Positions 45,759 through 56,065 are shown, numbered from the stretch's first letter. The stretch is DNA of 64,000 bases from Methylobacterium isbiliense (GCF_022179325.1 NZ_BPQQ01000058.1:62001-126000), one strand, 5' to 3'. Numbers and translations: made by a program. Notes: generated by a model from the letters alone, not told the origin.

Positions 45759-46055
45759 ATGACCGGCACCACCCGCAGCAGCGCCGACCTCGACCCGCGC
45801 CGCCGCCGCACCCTCTTCCGCTCCTGGCACCGGGGCATCCGCGAGATGGACCTGATCATGGGCCGCTTCGCCGATGCCGAGATCGGAACCCTCACCGAGG
45901 AGGAGCTGGACGCGTTCGAGCGCCTGATCGAGGTGCCGGACCGCGACCTCTTCCGCTGGATCAGCGGCGAGGAGGAGGCGCCCGCGAACTACGACACCCC
46001 CGTCTACCGCCGCCTGAAGGACTTCCACCAGCACGGCGCCCCCATCCACACCTGA
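45759..46055 (+). CDS. sdhE: FAD assembly factor SdhE
   Basis: This 98-residue member of the SdhE/YgfY family helps attach FAD covalently to SdhA of succinate dehydrogenase. The key RGxxExD motif is present as HRGIREMDLIMGRF, followed by the acidic EEELDAFERLIEVPDRDLFRWISG segment that ends the helical bundle. Length is typical for alphaproteobacteria. It lies just upstream of mfd, an arrangement I recall from related genomes, separated here by a palindrome-rich spacer of 147 bases. Confidence 0.93.
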   Translation: MTGTTRSSADLDPRRRRTLFRSWHRGIREMDLIMGRFADAEIGTLTEEELDAFERLIEVPDRDLFRWISGEEEAPANYDTPVYRRLKDFHQHGAPIHT

Positions 46056-46062
46056 GGGGAGT

Positions 46063-46086
46063 CCGGAGGGCCTGCAGGCCCTCCGG
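46063..46086. repeat. Perfect 24-base palindrome after sdhE
   Basis: CCGGAGGGCCTG followed by its exact reverse complement CAGGCCCTCCGG forms a 12-base-pair stem with essentially no loop, or a cruciform. It starts 7 bases after the sdhE stop and is the first element of a hairpin cluster. Confidence 0.7.
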
Positions 46087-46094
46087 CGCAGGGC

Positions 46095-46133
46095 GCGGGG
46101 GCTGCCTCGCCTCCGGCGAGGAAAAGCCCCCGC
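46095..46133 (+). terminator. Compound hairpin between sdhE and mfd
   Basis: GCGGGGGCT (46095-46103) pairs with AGCCCCCGC (46125-46133), enclosing a second stem CCTCGCC-TCC-GGCGAGG with an AAA side loop. TTCATGGGGCTCCGCCCC follows and can form a further small stem. The block looks like a palindromic intergenic repeat of the GGGGCT...GCCCC kind and probably ends sdhE transcripts. Confidence 0.6.
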
Positions 46134-46202
46134 TTCATGGGGCTCCGCCCCGAACCCCGCCGGGCCTTGAGGCCCCGCCCCCCGGATTCTCGATCGCAGT
46201 CG

Positions 46203-49200
46203 ATGGCAACCCATTCCAAGCCGCCGGTCGCCCGGTTCGCGCTTCCCAAATCCGCCGCCCTCACCCGGGCCGTCGAGGCGCTGCGGCGGGGCGACAGCCC
46301 GACGCTGGCGCGCGTGCCGGACGGCTTCGACGCCCTGGTGGTGGCCGATCTCGCCCGCGCGCTCGGCCAGACCGCCCAGGGGCCGGCGGTGCTGGTCCAC
46401 GTGGCCCGCGACGGCACCCGCTCGGCGGCCTTCGCGGGCGCGCTCGCCTTCGTGGCGCCCGAGGTCGAGGTCCTGAGCATTCCCGCCTGGGATTGCCAGC
46501 CCTACGACCGGGTCTCGCCGAACGCCGCCGTCGCGGCCCAGCGCATGACGGCCCTGTCGCGGCTGGCCCGCTCGCGCTCCTCTGAGGAGCGCCCGCGCGT
46601 CGTCCTCACCACGGTGAACGCCCTGGTGCAGCGGGTGCCGGCGCGCGAGCGCATCGCGGTCGAGACGTTTTCGGCGGCGGTGGGCAACGCGCTCGACACC
46701 GACAAGATCGTGGCGTGGCTGGAGGCCAACGGCTTCCTGCGCACCGGCACCGTGCGCGACACCGGCGAGTACGCGGTGCGCGGCGGCATCATCGACCTGT
46801 CGCCGCCCGGCTTAGCCAACCCGGTGCGCCTAGACTTCTTCGGCGACACCCTCGAGTCGATCCGCAGCTTCGACCCCGAGACGCAGCGCACGATCGGGCA
46901 GTTGCGCTCCCTCGACCTCGTGCCGATGAGCGAGGTGCAGCTCACCACCGAGACCATCCGGCGCTTCCGCCAGGGCTACGTCACGGCCTTCGGCGCGGCC
47001 ACCCGCGACGACCGGCTCTACGAGGCGGTGAGCGAGGGCCGCCGCGCCGCCGGGCTCGAACACTGGATGCCCCTGTTCTACGACCGGCTCGACACGCTGT
47101 TCGACTACCTCGCGGGCGTGCCCCTGGTCTTCGACCGCGACGCCGACGACGCGGCGGGCGAGCGCCTGGGACAGGTGCAGGACTACTACGACGCCCGGTG
47201 CGAGGCGCTGAAGCATCCCCAGGCCGGCGTGGCGCCCTACAAGCCGCTCAAGCCCGACGCGCTCTACCTCTCGCCCGCCGAATGGGCGAAGCGCATCGAG
47301 GGCGCGACGGTCGTGCGCCTCACCCCCTTCGCGGTGCCCGAGGGCGCCGGGCGCCCCGTGGTCGATGCCGCGGCGGAGCCCGCGCGCTCCTTCGCGCCCG
47401 AGCGGGCGCAGGAGGGCGTCAACGTGTTCGATGCCGCCGTGCAGCACGTCCGCGACCTGCAGGCCGCTGGCCACCACGTGATCCTGGCCGCGTGGTCGGA
47501 CGGCTCGCGCGACCGGCTCTGCAGCGTGCTGACCGACCACGGCCTGCCCAAGCCCAAATCCATCACCCGCCTGTCGGACGCCCTGGCGCTCAAGCGCGGG
47601 ACGGACGTGGCGGTGGCGGTGTGGGGCCTGGAGGCCGGCTTCACCATCGACCGCCTCGCGGTGATCGCCGAGGGCGACATCCTGGGCGACCGGCTGGTGC
47701 GGCCCAAGCGCAAGGCCAAGCGGCCCCAGGACGTGATCCTGGAGGTGCAGGCCCTCGAACCCGGCGACCTCGTGGTCCATGCCGACCACGGCATCGGGCG
47801 CTTCCTCGGCCTCAAGACCGTGACGGCGGCGGGCGCCCCGCACGATTGCCTGGAGATCCAGTACGCCGGCGGCCTGCTCCTGCTGCCGGTGGAGAACATC
47901 GAACTCCTCACCCGCTACGGCTCGGAGGATGCCGAGGTCCCCCTCGACAAGCTCGGCGGCGGGGCGTGGCAGGCCCGCAAGGCGAAGCTCAAGCGGCGCA
48001 TCCTCGAGATGGCGGGCGCCCTCATCAAGGTCGCGGCCGAGCGCTTCCTCAGGGCCGCCCCCCGGATGGAGCCGCCGGAGGGCACCTACGGCGAGTTCGC
48101 GGCCCGCTTCCCCTACGAGGAGACGGAGGACCAGGAGGCGGCCATCGCGGCGACGCTGGGCGACCTCACGGCCGGGCGGCCGATGGACCGGCTGATCTGC
48201 GGCGACGTCGGCTTCGGCAAGACCGAGGTGGCGCTGCGCGCCGCCTTCGTGACGGCGATCTCGGGGCGGCAGGTGGCGGTGGTGGTGCCCACCACGCTGC
48301 TGGCCCGCCAGCACTACCGCACCTTCGCCGAGCGCTTCAAAGGGCTGCCCGTCAACGTCGCGCAGGCGAGCCGCTTCGTCTCGAACGCCGACCTGAAGAA
48401 GGTGCGCGAGGGGCTTAGCCACGGCACGATCGACATCGTGGTCGGCACGCACGCGCTGCTGGCGAAAGCCATCTCCTTCAAGGATCTCGGCCTCATCATC
48501 ATCGACGAGGAGCAGCATTTCGGCGTCGCCCACAAGGAGCGCCTGAAGGCGCTGCGCGCGGAGGTGCACGTGCTCACCCTCTCGGCGACGCCGATCCCGC
48601 GAACCCTGCAGCTCGCCATGACGGGGGTGCGCGAACTCTCGATCATCGCCACGCCCCCGGTGGACCGGCTGGCGGTGCGCACCTTCGTGACCCCGTTCGA
48701 TCCGCTGCTGATCCGCGAGGCGCTGCTGCGCGAGCGCTACCGCGGCGGACAGGCCTTCTACGTCGTGCCCCGCATCGAGCATCTCGACGAGGTCAAGCGC
48801 TTCCTCGACCGCGAGATGCCGGAGGCCAAGGTCGGCATCGCCCACGGCCAGATGGCGGCGGGCCAGCTCGAGGACGTGATGACGGCCTTCTACGAGGGCA
48901 AGTTCGACATCCTGCTCTCGACGACGATCGTGGAATCGGGCCTCGACATCCCCACCGCCAACACCCTGATCGTGCACCGGGCCGACATGTTCGGGCTCGC
49001 CCAGCTCTACCAGCTGCGCGGGCGCGTCGGCCGCTCCAAGGCCCGCGCCTACGCGCTGTTCACGACGCCGGAGAACAAGACCCTCACGGTCCAGGCGGAG
49101 CGGCGCCTCAAGGTGCTGCAATCCCTCGACACGCTGGGCGCCGGCTTCCAGCTCGCCAGCCACGACCTCGACATCCGCGGCGCCGGCAACCTGCTCGGCG

Positions 49201-49772
49201 AGGAGCAGTCCGGCCACATCAGGGAGGTCGGGTACGAACTCTACCAGCAGATGCTGGAGGACGCGGTCGCCGCCCTCAAGGCGGGCCAGGAGGTGCCGGC
49301 CGACGAGCAATGGTCGCCCACCATCGCGCTCGGCGCTCCCGTGACCATGCCGGAGGCCTACGTCTCCGACCTCTCGGTGCGGCTCGGCCTCTACCGGCGG
49401 CTGGCCACCCTCGACAGCGACGCGGAGCTGGAGAGCTTCGGGGCGGAGCTGATCGACCGCTTCGGTCCGCTGCCGCCGGAGGTGGAGCAGCTCCTCAAGA
49501 TCGTGACGATCAAGATCCTGTGCCGGGAGACCAACGTCGAGAAGGTCGAGGCCGGGCCGAAGGGCATCGTGCTGCACTTCCGCGACCGCGCCTTCGCCAA
49601 CCCGGGCAAGCTCGCCGCCTACATCGCCGAGCAGCGCTCCTTCGCCAAGGTGCGCCCGGACATGAGCGTGGTGTTCATCCGCGCCCTCGACACGGTGGCC
49701 GAGCGGCTGAAGGAGACGACCGCGATCCTGCGCGACCTCGCCAAGCTCGCCGCGCGCCGCAAGGCCGCCTGA
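46203..49772 (+). CDS. mfd: Transcription-repair coupling factor
   Basis: This 1189-residue protein removes RNA polymerase stalled at lesions and recruits UvrA. The N-terminal UvrB-like region includes VEVLSIPAWDCQPYDRVSPN and GGIIDLSPPG. The RNA-polymerase-interaction domain is LEPGDLVVHADHGIGRFLGLKT. The RecG-like translocase has GDVGFGKTEVALRAAF (motif I), IIDEEQHFGVAHKE (II), SATPIPRTL (III), IVESGLDIPTANT (V) and QLRGRVGRSK (VI). A TRCF C-terminal domain ends the protein. ATG 46203 gives MATHSKPPVARF; a longer frame upstream passes through hairpins and is rejected. Confidence 0.96.
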   Translation: MATHSKPPVARFALPKSAALTRAVEALRRGDSPTLARVPDGFDALVVADLARALGQTAQGPAVLVHVARDGTRSAAFAGALAFVAPEVEVLSIPAWDCQPYDRVSPNAAVAAQRMTALSRLARSRSSEERPRVVLTTVNALVQRVPARERIAVETFSAAVGNALDTDKIVAWLEANGFLRTGTVRDTGEYAVRGGIIDLSPPGLANPVRLDFFGDTLESIRSFDPETQRTIGQLRSLDLVPMSEVQLTTETIRRFRQGYVTAFGAATRDDRLYEAVSEGRRAAGLEHWMPLFYDRLDTLFDYLAGVPLVFDRDADDAAGERLGQVQDYYDARCEALKHPQAGVAPYKPLKPDALYLSPAEWAKRIEGATVVRLTPFAVPEGAGRPVVDAAAEPARSFAPERAQEGVNVFDAAVQHVRDLQAAGHHVILAAWSDGSRDRLCSVLTDHGLPKPKSITRLSDALALKRGTDVAVAVWGLEAGFTIDRLAVIAEGDILGDRLVRPKRKAKRPQDVILEVQALEPGDLVVHADHGIGRFLGLKTVTAAGAPHDCLEIQYAGGLLLLPVENIELLTRYGSEDAEVPLDKLGGGAWQARKAKLKRRILEMAGALIKVAAERFLRAAPRMEPPEGTYGEFAARFPYEETEDQEAAIAATLGDLTAGRPMDRLICGDVGFGKTEVALRAAFVTAISGRQVAVVVPTTLLARQHYRTFAERFKGLPVNVAQASRFVSNADLKKVREGLSHGTIDIVVGTHALLAKAISFKDLGLIIIDEEQHFGVAHKERLKALRAEVHVLTLSATPIPRTLQLAMTGVRELSIIATPPVDRLAVRTFVTPFDPLLIREALLRERYRGGQAFYVVPRIEHLDEVKRFLDREMPEAKVGIAHGQMAAGQLEDVMTAFYEGKFDILLSTTIVESGLDIPTANTLIVHRADMFGLAQLYQLRGRVGRSKARAYALFTTPENKTLTVQAERRLKVLQSLDTLGAGFQLASHDLDIRGAGNLLGEEQSGHIREVGYELYQQMLEDAVAALKAGQEVPADEQWSPTIALGAPVTMPEAYVSDLSVRLGLYRRLATLDSDAELESFGAELIDRFGPLPPEVEQLLKIVTIKILCRETNVEKVEAGPKGIVLHFRDRAFANPGKLAAYIAEQRSFAKVRPDMSVVFIRALDTVAERLKETTAILRDLAKLAARRKAA

Positions 49773-49791
49773 CGGCGCCGGCGCGCCGCCC

Positions 49792-51492
49792 CTACTCGGC
49801 CGCGCTCCGCTCGCGGCCGGCCAGGAAGGCGGCGTGCTCCTGGGCGAGCGCGCCCGAGAGCGCCCGGGCGATCAGCGCCCGGGTCTCGGCCACGCCGTAG
49901 AGCGCCACGAAGGAGCCGAAGCGGGGGCCGCGGGCCTCGCCGAGCAGGGTGGCGTAGAGGGTCGTGAACCACGTCTGCGCCACGCCGGGGCGCCCGTCCG
50001 GGCTCTTGGCCTTGCCGGACAGGTCCGGGTAGTGCCGCCGGCCGACCTCGTAGACGACGGCCTGCAGCGCCTCCGGGTCCGTCGAGCCCTCGACGGGGGC
50101 GAGGGTGTCGGAGAGGTCCGCCAGCGCCGCGGCGGCGGCCGCGTCCGGGGCCTGGTAGGTCTTGGCCGGGCGCACGAAGTCGCGGAAGTAGCGCACGGCG
50201 TGGTGCACCAGCCGGTCGAGGCGCGGCTGCGTCTGCGGCGAGGCCTCCGGCGCGTAGCGGCGGATGAAGCCCCAGAGCACGTCCGGATCCTCGGTATTGG
50301 CCACCGCCACGAGGTTGAGCAGCATCCCGAAGGTGATCGCCCCCCCGCCCGCCGCGCGCTCCGGCGCGGGCGGCGCGCCCGCATGGATGTGCCAGACCGG
50401 GTTGCCGAGCTGCAGCTTCGGCTCCTGGCCGGGAAACTTCTCCAGGAACGACAGGTAGTCGTCCACGTGGCGGGGGATCACGTCGAAGTGCAGGCGCTTG
50501 GCCTCGCGCGGCTTGGTGTACATGAACAGCGCGAGGCTCTCGGGCGTGCCGTAGGCCAGCCACTCGTCGATGGTGAGCCCGTTGCCCTTCGACTTCGAGA
50601 TCTTCTGGCCCTTCTCGTCGAGGAAGAGCTCGTAGTTGAAGCCCTCCGGCGGCTCGGCCCCGAGCACGCGGGCGATCTGCCCCGAGAGCTTGACCGAATC
50701 GATCAGGTCCTTGCCGGCCATCTCGTAATCGACGCCGAGCGCCACCCAGCGCATCGCCCAGTCGGGCTTCCACTGCAGCTTGGCGTGGCCGCCCGTGACC
50801 GGCGTCTCGTAGCGCTCGCCCGTGGCGGGATCGCGCCAGACGATCGTGCCGGAGGCCACCTTCACCTCGTCGATCGGCACCTGCATGACGTGGCCGGTGA
50901 CCGGGTGGAGCGGCAGGAACGGCGAGTAGGAGGCCGAGCGCTCCGCCCGCAGCGAGGGCAGCATCACCGCCATCACGGCGTCGTAGCGCTCCAGCACCCG
51001 CAGGAGCGTCGCGTCGAACAGCCCGGCGCGGTAGCACTCGGTCGCCGAGCGGAACTCGTAGTCGAAGCCGAAGGAATCGAGGAAGCGGCGCAGCTCCGCG
51101 TTGTTGTGCGCCCCGAAGCTGTCGTGGGTGCCGAACGGGTCCGGCACCCGGGTCAGCGGCAGGTTGAGGGCGCGGGCCAGCCTCTCGCGGTTCGGCACGT
51201 TGTCCGGCACCTTGCGCAGGCCGTCCATGTCGTCCGAGAAGGCGATGAGCCGGGTCGGCACCGCGTCGTCCGTGAGCACCCGGAAGGCGTGGCGCACCAT
51301 CGAGGTGCGCGCCACCTCCCCGAAGGTGCCGATATGCGGCAGGCCCGACGGCCCGTAGCCGGTCTCGAACAGCACCTCGGGTTTCGGGCTCCGCTCCAGC
51401 CGGGCGACGATCTTGCGCGCCTCCTCGAAGGGCCACGCCGCGGAGGTCGCGGCGGCGTCGAGGAGGGTGGGGTCGGTGCGGAGTGCGGGCAT
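49792..51492 (-). CDS. lysK: Lysyl-tRNA synthetase, class I
   Basis: This 566-residue enzyme charges tRNA-Lys and is of the archaeal class I type that replaces class II LysRS in most alphaproteobacteria. The signature motifs are HIGT at residues 53-56 (ATP-binding HIGH variant, within [15 protein letters not shown]) and [20 protein letters not shown] is the class I LysRS-specific segment. Both ends match family length. It is convergent with mfd, 19 bases apart, and upstream of an LLM oxidoreductase gene that ends 98 bases beyond its start on the same strand. Confidence 0.95.
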   Translation of the reverse strand: MPALRTDPTLLDAAATSAAWPFEEARKIVARLERSPKPEVLFETGYGPSGLPHIGTFGEVARTSMVRHAFRVLTDDAVPTRLIAFSDDMDGLRKVPDNVPNRERLARALNLPLTRVPDPFGTHDSFGAHNNAELRRFLDSFGFDYEFRSATECYRAGLFDATLLRVLERYDAVMAVMLPSLRAERSASYSPFLPLHPVTGHVMQVPIDEVKVASGTIVWRDPATGERYETPVTGGHAKLQWKPDWAMRWVALGVDYEMAGKDLIDSVKLSGQIARVLGAEPPEGFNYELFLDEKGQKISKSKGNGLTIDEWLAYGTPESLALFMYTKPREAKRLHFDVIPRHVDDYLSFLEKFPGQEPKLQLGNPVWHIHAGAPPAPERAAGGGAITFGMLLNLVAVANTEDPDVLWGFIRRYAPEASPQTQPRLDRLVHHAVRYFRDFVRPAKTYQAPDAAAAAALADLSDTLAPVEGSTDPEALQAVVYEVGRRHYPDLSGKAKSPDGRPGVAQTWFTTLYATLLGEARGPRFGSFVALYGVAETRALIARALSGALAQEHAAFLAGRERSAAE

Positions 51493-51590
51493 GAACGCGG
51501 CGGGGCGCGCGGGGCGCGCGGCTGTCCTGGCTTGAGGAGAACGAGGCGCGCACCCTATGGGGCGCGCAAAGCCGGGTCAACGCGCGGGCG

Positions 51591-52601
51591 TCAGGCCGGG
51601 ACGGGCTCGCGCGGCGCCTGCGCCCGCTGGATCTCCGCCAGGATCTCGTAGGAGCGCAGGCGCGCGCGGTGGTCGTGGATCGCCGCCGCGACCATGATCT
51701 CGTCGGCCTGGGTGCGGGCGGCAAGCGCGGCGAGGCCCTGGCGCACGGTCTCGGGGGAGCCCACCACCGAGCAGGCCAGCATGGCGGACGCCTGCACCTT
51801 CTCGTGGCCCGACCAGTAGGTCTCGATGTCGTCGATGGGGGGCGGGAGCAGCCCGCGGGTACCGCGGAAGATGTTGGTGAAGCTCTGCTGGGCCGAGGTG
51901 AACAGGCGCCGCGCCTCCGTCTCCGTCTCGGCCGCGATCACGTTGGCGCCGATCATCGCGTAAGGCCGCGGGCACTGCGCCGAGGGCTGGAAGCGCGCGC
52001 GGTAGACCTCCAGGGCCTGCATCAGGGCGTCGGGCGCGAAGTGCGACGCGAAGGCGTAGGGCAATCCCAGCACCGCGGCGAGCTGCGCCCCGAACAGGCT
52101 GGAGCCGAGGATCCAGAGCGGCACCGCGGTGCCGGTGCCGGGCACCGCCTGCACGGTGCGGCCGGGCTCCAGCGGACCGAGCAGGGTCTGCAGTTCGAGC
52201 ACGTCCTGCGGGAAGGTGTCGGCGGCGGCGGGATCGCGGCGCAGGGCCCGCAGGGTGCGCTGGTCGGTGCCGGGCGCGCGCCCGAGGCCGAGGTCGATGC
52301 GGCCGGGATAGAGCGAGGCCAGCGTGCCGAACTGCTCGGCGATCACCAGCGGCGCATGGTTCGGCAGCATGATGCCGCCCGCCCCCACCCCGATGCGGTG
52401 CGTGCCGCCCGCGATGTAGCCGATCACCACGGCGGTCGCGGCGCTGGCGATGCCCACCATGTTGTGGTGCTCGGCCACCCAGTAGCGGGTGAAGCCCCAG
52501 CGGTCGGCGTGTTGCGCGAGGTCGAGCGCGTTGCGCAACGCGTCGCCGGGCGTCGCCCCCTGCGGAACGGGCGCGAGGTCGAGGACGGAGAGTGGCGGCA
52601 T
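51591..52601 (-). CDS. LLM-class flavin-dependent oxidoreductase (luciferase-like)
   Basis: This 336-residue bacterial-luciferase-fold monooxygenase of the YhbW type has [16 protein letters not shown], then [40 protein letters not shown] and [14 protein letters not shown]. This set marks the FMN-dependent LLM family with a conserved His pair. The C-terminus ([30 protein letters not shown]) is also typical. The substrate cannot be read from sequence. ATG 52601 is chosen; the in-frame extension upstream is not family-like. It is divergent from an SDR gene, with 281 bases between. Confidence 0.9.
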   Translation of the reverse strand: MPPLSVLDLAPVPQGATPGDALRNALDLAQHADRWGFTRYWVAEHHNMVGIASAATAVVIGYIAGGTHRIGVGAGGIMLPNHAPLVIAEQFGTLASLYPGRIDLGLGRAPGTDQRTLRALRRDPAAADTFPQDVLELQTLLGPLEPGRTVQAVPGTGTAVPLWILGSSLFGAQLAAVLGLPYAFASHFAPDALMQALEVYRARFQPSAQCPRPYAMIGANVIAAETETEARRLFTSAQQSFTNIFRGTRGLLPPPIDDIETYWSGHEKVQASAMLACSVVGSPETVRQGLAALAARTQADEIMVAAAIHDHRARLRSYEILAEIQRAQAPREPVPA

Positions 52602-52882
52602 GGCCGGGACTCCTGGATGCGGTCGGGTGCTCCCCCTGTGCGTGCATAGATCCGGTCGCGGGCGCCGCGGTGCAAGCGCGCGGGTGCCATGTGTGGCATG
52701 CGCGCACGGCGCGCGTCGACGCTCCAAGGCCGTACCCGATGCTCGACCGACGCGCCTCGGCCCCGGCGCAAAGACCATTCCGGACCGTCGAACGCGGTCC
52801 CCTTGTGGCCCGTGCGGCTTTGGCCGAGGGTGGCCGCGCGCCCGCCCGGCACGAGGGGGAACGGGCGCCCCGGGGAGGCAGC

Positions 52883-53665
52883 ATGGCGCAGGCGTTCGAT
52901 CTCAGCGGCCGGGTCGCGGTGGTGACGGGCGGCAACGGCGGCATCGGGCTGGGGATGGCGGAGGGGCTGGCGCGGGCGGGCTGCGCGGTCTCGCTCTGGG
53001 GGCGCGATCCGGACAAGAACGCCGCCGCGGCGGCCCGCCTCGCCGGGACCGGCGCCGCGGTGGACACCCGGGTCTGCGACGTGGCGGACGCGGCGGCGGT
53101 GCAGGCCGCCTTCGACGCGGTGCTGGCCCGGTTCGGGCGGGTCGACGGGCTGTTCGCCAATGCGGGCGTGGCGGGGGGCGGGCGCCGCTCCTTCCTGGAG
53201 CGCGAGCCCGAGGAGTGGCGGCACACCTTCGCGATCAACCTCGACGGCGTGGTGCACGCCTTCCAGGCGGCGGCCCGCCACATGGCGGAACGGGCGGCGG
53301 CGGGCGACGCCTTCGGGCGGCTCGTCGCCACGTCGAGCGTGGCCTCGCTGCTGGGCGCGGCCCGCAACGAGCATTACGGCGCCACCAAGGGGGCGCTCAA
53401 CGCCATGGTGCGGGCGCTCGCGGTGGAACTCGCCCGCTACGGCGTCACCGCCAACGCGATCCTGCCGGGCTGGATCGAGAGCGACATGACCGCGGGCCTG
53501 ATGGCCAACGAGAAGTTCGTGGCCCTCAACCTGCCGCGCATCCCCGCCCGCCGCTTCGGCCGGCCGGAGGATTTCGCGGGCATCGCCGTGTACCTGATGA
53601 GCGGGGCCTCGGCCTACCACACCGGCCAGGTGCTGGTGATCGACGGCGGCTACACCGTCGCCTGA
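52883..53665 (+). CDS. Short-chain dehydrogenase/reductase (FabG-like)
   Basis: This 260-residue classical SDR has [16 protein letters not shown] (cofactor motif TGxxxGIG), [17 protein letters not shown] (NAG), catalytic Ser in TSSVASLLG and the YGATKGA (YxxxK) pair. The C-terminal [31 protein letters not shown] and [13 protein letters not shown] are standard for 3-oxoacyl-ACP reductase/glucose-dehydrogenase-like SDRs. NAD(P)H-dependent oxidoreduction of an alcohol or ketone is secure; the substrate is not. GGGGAGGCAGC precedes the ATG. It is convergent with an MBL-fold hydrolase gene 38 bases away. Confidence 0.92.
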   Translation: MAQAFDLSGRVAVVTGGNGGIGLGMAEGLARAGCAVSLWGRDPDKNAAAAARLAGTGAAVDTRVCDVADAAAVQAAFDAVLARFGRVDGLFANAGVAGGGRRSFLEREPEEWRHTFAINLDGVVHAFQAAARHMAERAAAGDAFGRLVATSSVASLLGAARNEHYGATKGALNAMVRALAVELARYGVTANAILPGWIESDMTAGLMANEKFVALNLPRIPARRFGRPEDFAGIAVYLMSGASAYHTGQVLVIDGGYTVA

Positions 53666-53703
53666 GGCGGCCCGCGCGACCGCGGCGCTGGTGCTGGCGG
53701 CCG

Positions 53704-54591
53704 TCACGGCCGCCGGTAGGCCGTGCCGTCCTCGGGCCGGGCGGGCCTCTCGACGTAGCGTCCGTCGCGGGGCACGGCCACGAGGGCGAAGTCGCGGGCG
53801 AGCCGGTCGAGCCCCTCGCGCAGGTCCGGCCCGCGCAGGGGCCGGCCGTGGCCGGTGACGGCGGTCTCGGGGCCGAGGCGCGCCAGCGCCTCGACCGAGC
53901 TTCGGGCGGCCTCCCAGTCGACGGTGAGGTATTTCGGCGGCCCGTGCAGCTCGGTCTCCTGCACGGCGACCGCGTAGACGGATTCCTGCGCGGTGGTGAC
54001 GAAGGCGTCGCCCGCCACCAGCAGCCGGTCCTCGGACCGCCAGAACGAGACGTGGCCGGGGGAGTGGCCGGGCGTGTGCAGCCAGCGCCAGCCCGGCAGC
54101 GGCGGCACGCTGCCGTCCTCCGGCAGACGGCGCAGGCGCTCGCCGAGATCGACGGGCTTGGTCGGGAAGAGCGGCGAGATCAGCGCGAACAGCCCCCCGC
54201 CCACGCTCGGGTCCGGCGCCGGATAGGCGGCGCTGCCGTCGAGGTAGGGCTGTTCCAGCCGGTGCGCGTAGACCGGCGCGTCCCAGGCCATCGCCAGGTC
54301 CTCCACCGTGCCGACATGGTCGAAATGGCCGTGGGTGAGCAGGATCGCGGCGGGCCGCGCCCCCTCGCCGAAGCGGGCGGCGGCGGCCTTCTCGATCGCC
54401 CGGCGGGCGCCCGGGATGCCGGCATCGACCAGCACCCAGCCCCGGTCCCCCGCCCCCGGCCGGCCCACGAACACCACGTTGACGATGGCGTGCCGCAGAT
54501 AGGCGATGTCGGGCCCCAGCGCGTGGGTGCCGTCCGGACCCGCCGGCCCGTCGGCCCGCGCCTCGGGGGAGACCGGGATCTGCTGCGCCAT
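53704..54591 (-). CDS. MBL-fold metallohydrolase
   Basis: This 295-residue metallo-beta-lactamase-fold hydrolase has metal motif LTHGHFDHVGTVED, later ligands in HTPGHSPGHVSFW (His) and VAGDAFVT (bridging Asp), and VTGHGRPL (His). It is closest in style to glyoxalase II-like or quorum-lactonase-like MBL proteins. A short N-terminal region precedes the fold and no signal peptide is evident. The substrate is not known. ATG 54591 gives MAQQIPVSPEA. An ABC exporter remnant lies 93 bases upstream on the same strand. Confidence 0.88.
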   Translation of the reverse strand: MAQQIPVSPEARADGPAGPDGTHALGPDIAYLRHAIVNVVFVGRPGAGDRGWVLVDAGIPGARRAIEKAAAARFGEGARPAAILLTHGHFDHVGTVEDLAMAWDAPVYAHRLEQPYLDGSAAYPAPDPSVGGGLFALISPLFPTKPVDLGERLRRLPEDGSVPPLPGWRWLHTPGHSPGHVSFWRSEDRLLVAGDAFVTTAQESVYAVAVQETELHGPPKYLTVDWEAARSSVEALARLGPETAVTGHGRPLRGPDLREGLDRLARDFALVAVPRDGRYVERPARPEDGTAYRRP

Positions 54592-54684
54592 GACGTGCCC
54601 TCCTCCGGGGAGATCTGCTGGACCGGCCCTCGCGGGCGAAGGTCCAATGCTCCCTAGGGGTATGGGTTCCTGCGGGCGGCGCGC

Positions 54685-55665
54685 TCAGGCGCTCTCGGCC
54701 TGCGCCGCCTGCCGCTCGAACAGCGCCCGGGAGGCGCCGTGCGGGCGGCGCATCAGCGCCGCGTGCGGGCCGTCCTCGACGATGCGGCCGCGGTCGAACA
54801 CCAGGATGCGGTCGAGGGCGCGGACCGTCGAGAGCCGGTGCGCGATCACGATCGCGGTGCGCCCCCGCATCAGCCGCTCCATCGCCTCCTGGATCAGCGC
54901 CTCCGATTCCGAGTCCAGGCTGGAGGTCGCCTCGTCGAGGATCAGGATCGGCGCGTCCGCCAGGACGGCGCGCGAGCGCGACCCGCTGGCGCTCGCCGCC
55001 CGACAGCTTCACCCCGCGCTCGCCGGCCAGCGTCGCATAGCCCTTCGGCAGCCGCGCGATGAAGTCGTGCGCGTTGGCCAGCCGGGCCGCCCGCTCGATC
55101 TCCTCCGCCGTGGCGCCGGGGCGGCCGTAGGCGATGGTCTCGGCGAGCGTGCGGTGGAACAGCACCGGCTCCTGCGGCACGATGGCGATCTGCGCGCGCA
55201 GCGACCCCTGCGTCGCCCGCGCCACGTCCTGCCCGTCGATGAGGATGCGCCCACCCGCGACATCGTGGAGCCGCTGGATCAGCTTGACGAAGGTGGTCTT
55301 GCCGGAGCCGAAGCGCCCGACGAGGCCCACCCGGCGCCCGGCCGGGAGGTCCGGTGCGTGCGCTGGCGCCACTTGGCCAGGATACGGGCCAGCCGCTCGT
55401 CCTCGCGGGCCTCCGCGCCGAAGGCCTTGACCACGGCGTTGGTGCCGGTCGCGTCGCTCAGCACCCCGCCGAGCCGGGTGTCGAGGGCGTTCGCGAGCGC
55501 GGCCGCCGGCTCGATCACCCGGGTCGCCAGCAGGCCGGCCGTGACGACGTACAGCGCCGTCGTCGCGCCCTCGAGCGCGCCCAGCGCCGGCCAGGTCAGG
55601 CCCAGCATCACCATGGTGCCGACGAGCACGACGAGGGTCGGCAGCAGCGAGAGCAGCACGACGTC
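54685..55665 (-). pseudogene. ABC exporter remnant (frameshifted and internally deleted)
   Basis: Read on the minus strand, the piece begins at the ridA stop with part of an ABC exporter membrane domain: TLVVLVGTMVMLGL and VVKAFGAEAREDERLARILAKWRQR. Near 55345-55370 the frame changes and membrane helices 5-6 plus the linker are missing. An ATP-binding domain then follows, with Walker [30 protein letters not shown] (signature) and VPQEP. Near 54966-54972 the frame shifts again, as if two bases of a GCGCGC run were lost. The end ([21 protein letters not shown]-loop) lies in the third frame. The N-terminal membrane part is also gone. It cannot make a working exporter. Confidence 0.82.
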
Positions 55666-55666
55666 G

Positions 55667-56065
55667 TCAGGCCGGCCGGGGGATGCGGGCGATGACCTTG
55701 ATCTCGAAGTCGAAGCCCGCGAGCCACGTCACGCCCACGGCGGTCCAGTTGGGATAGGGCGGCGCGCCGATCACGCCGTCGCGGACCCTCATCATCGTCT
55801 CGAACTGCGTCTCCGGGTCGGTGTGGAAGGTGGTCACGTCCACCACGTCGTCGAAGGTGCAGCCGGCCGCCTCCAGCACCGCATTCAGCCGGTGGAAGGC
55901 CAGCCGGACCTGTTTTTCGTAGTCCGGCTCGGGAGATCCGTCCTCGCGGCTGCCGACCTGCCCGGAGACGAAGAGCAGGTCGCCCGAGCGGATCGCCGCG
56001 GAGTAGCGGTGCTTCTCGTAGAGGTGCTGCCGGCCGGGCGGGACGATCGCGTCGCGCTTCGTCAT
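55667..56065 (-). CDS. RidA/YjgF-family protein
   Basis: This 132-residue trimeric chorismate-mutase-like fold protein resembles enamine/imine deaminases: YSAAIRSGDLLFVSGQVGSRED, AAGCTFDDVVDVTTFHTD, and PPYPNWTAVGVTWLAGFDFEIKVIARI. The canonical RidA Arg near the C-terminus (R105 in E. coli, in EIEAIA context) is replaced by Lys in this VEVKVIA-like segment (FEIKVIA), so classical deaminase activity is doubtful. It is divergent from a TetR gene with three operator sites between them, so expression is probably TetR-controlled. The start is ATG 56065. Confidence 0.87.
   Translation of the reverse strand: MTKRDAIVPPGRQHLYEKHRYSAAIRSGDLLFVSGQVGSREDGSPEPDYEKQVRLAFHRLNAVLEAAGCTFDDVVDVTTFHTDPETQFETMMRVRDGVIGAPPYPNWTAVGVTWLAGFDFEIKVIARIPRPA

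Noticed and set aside
52602-52882. Possible small gene in the gap between the LLM oxidoreductase and SDR genes
   Set aside because: Open frames exist on both strands, but none has a ribosome site and recognisable protein composition; the gap most likely holds the two divergent promoters.
54685-55372. Intact ABC transporter partner for the double-glycine peptide
   Set aside because: The sequence is truncated, frameshifted and has no C39 peptidase domain, and it lies 29 kb from the peptide gene.
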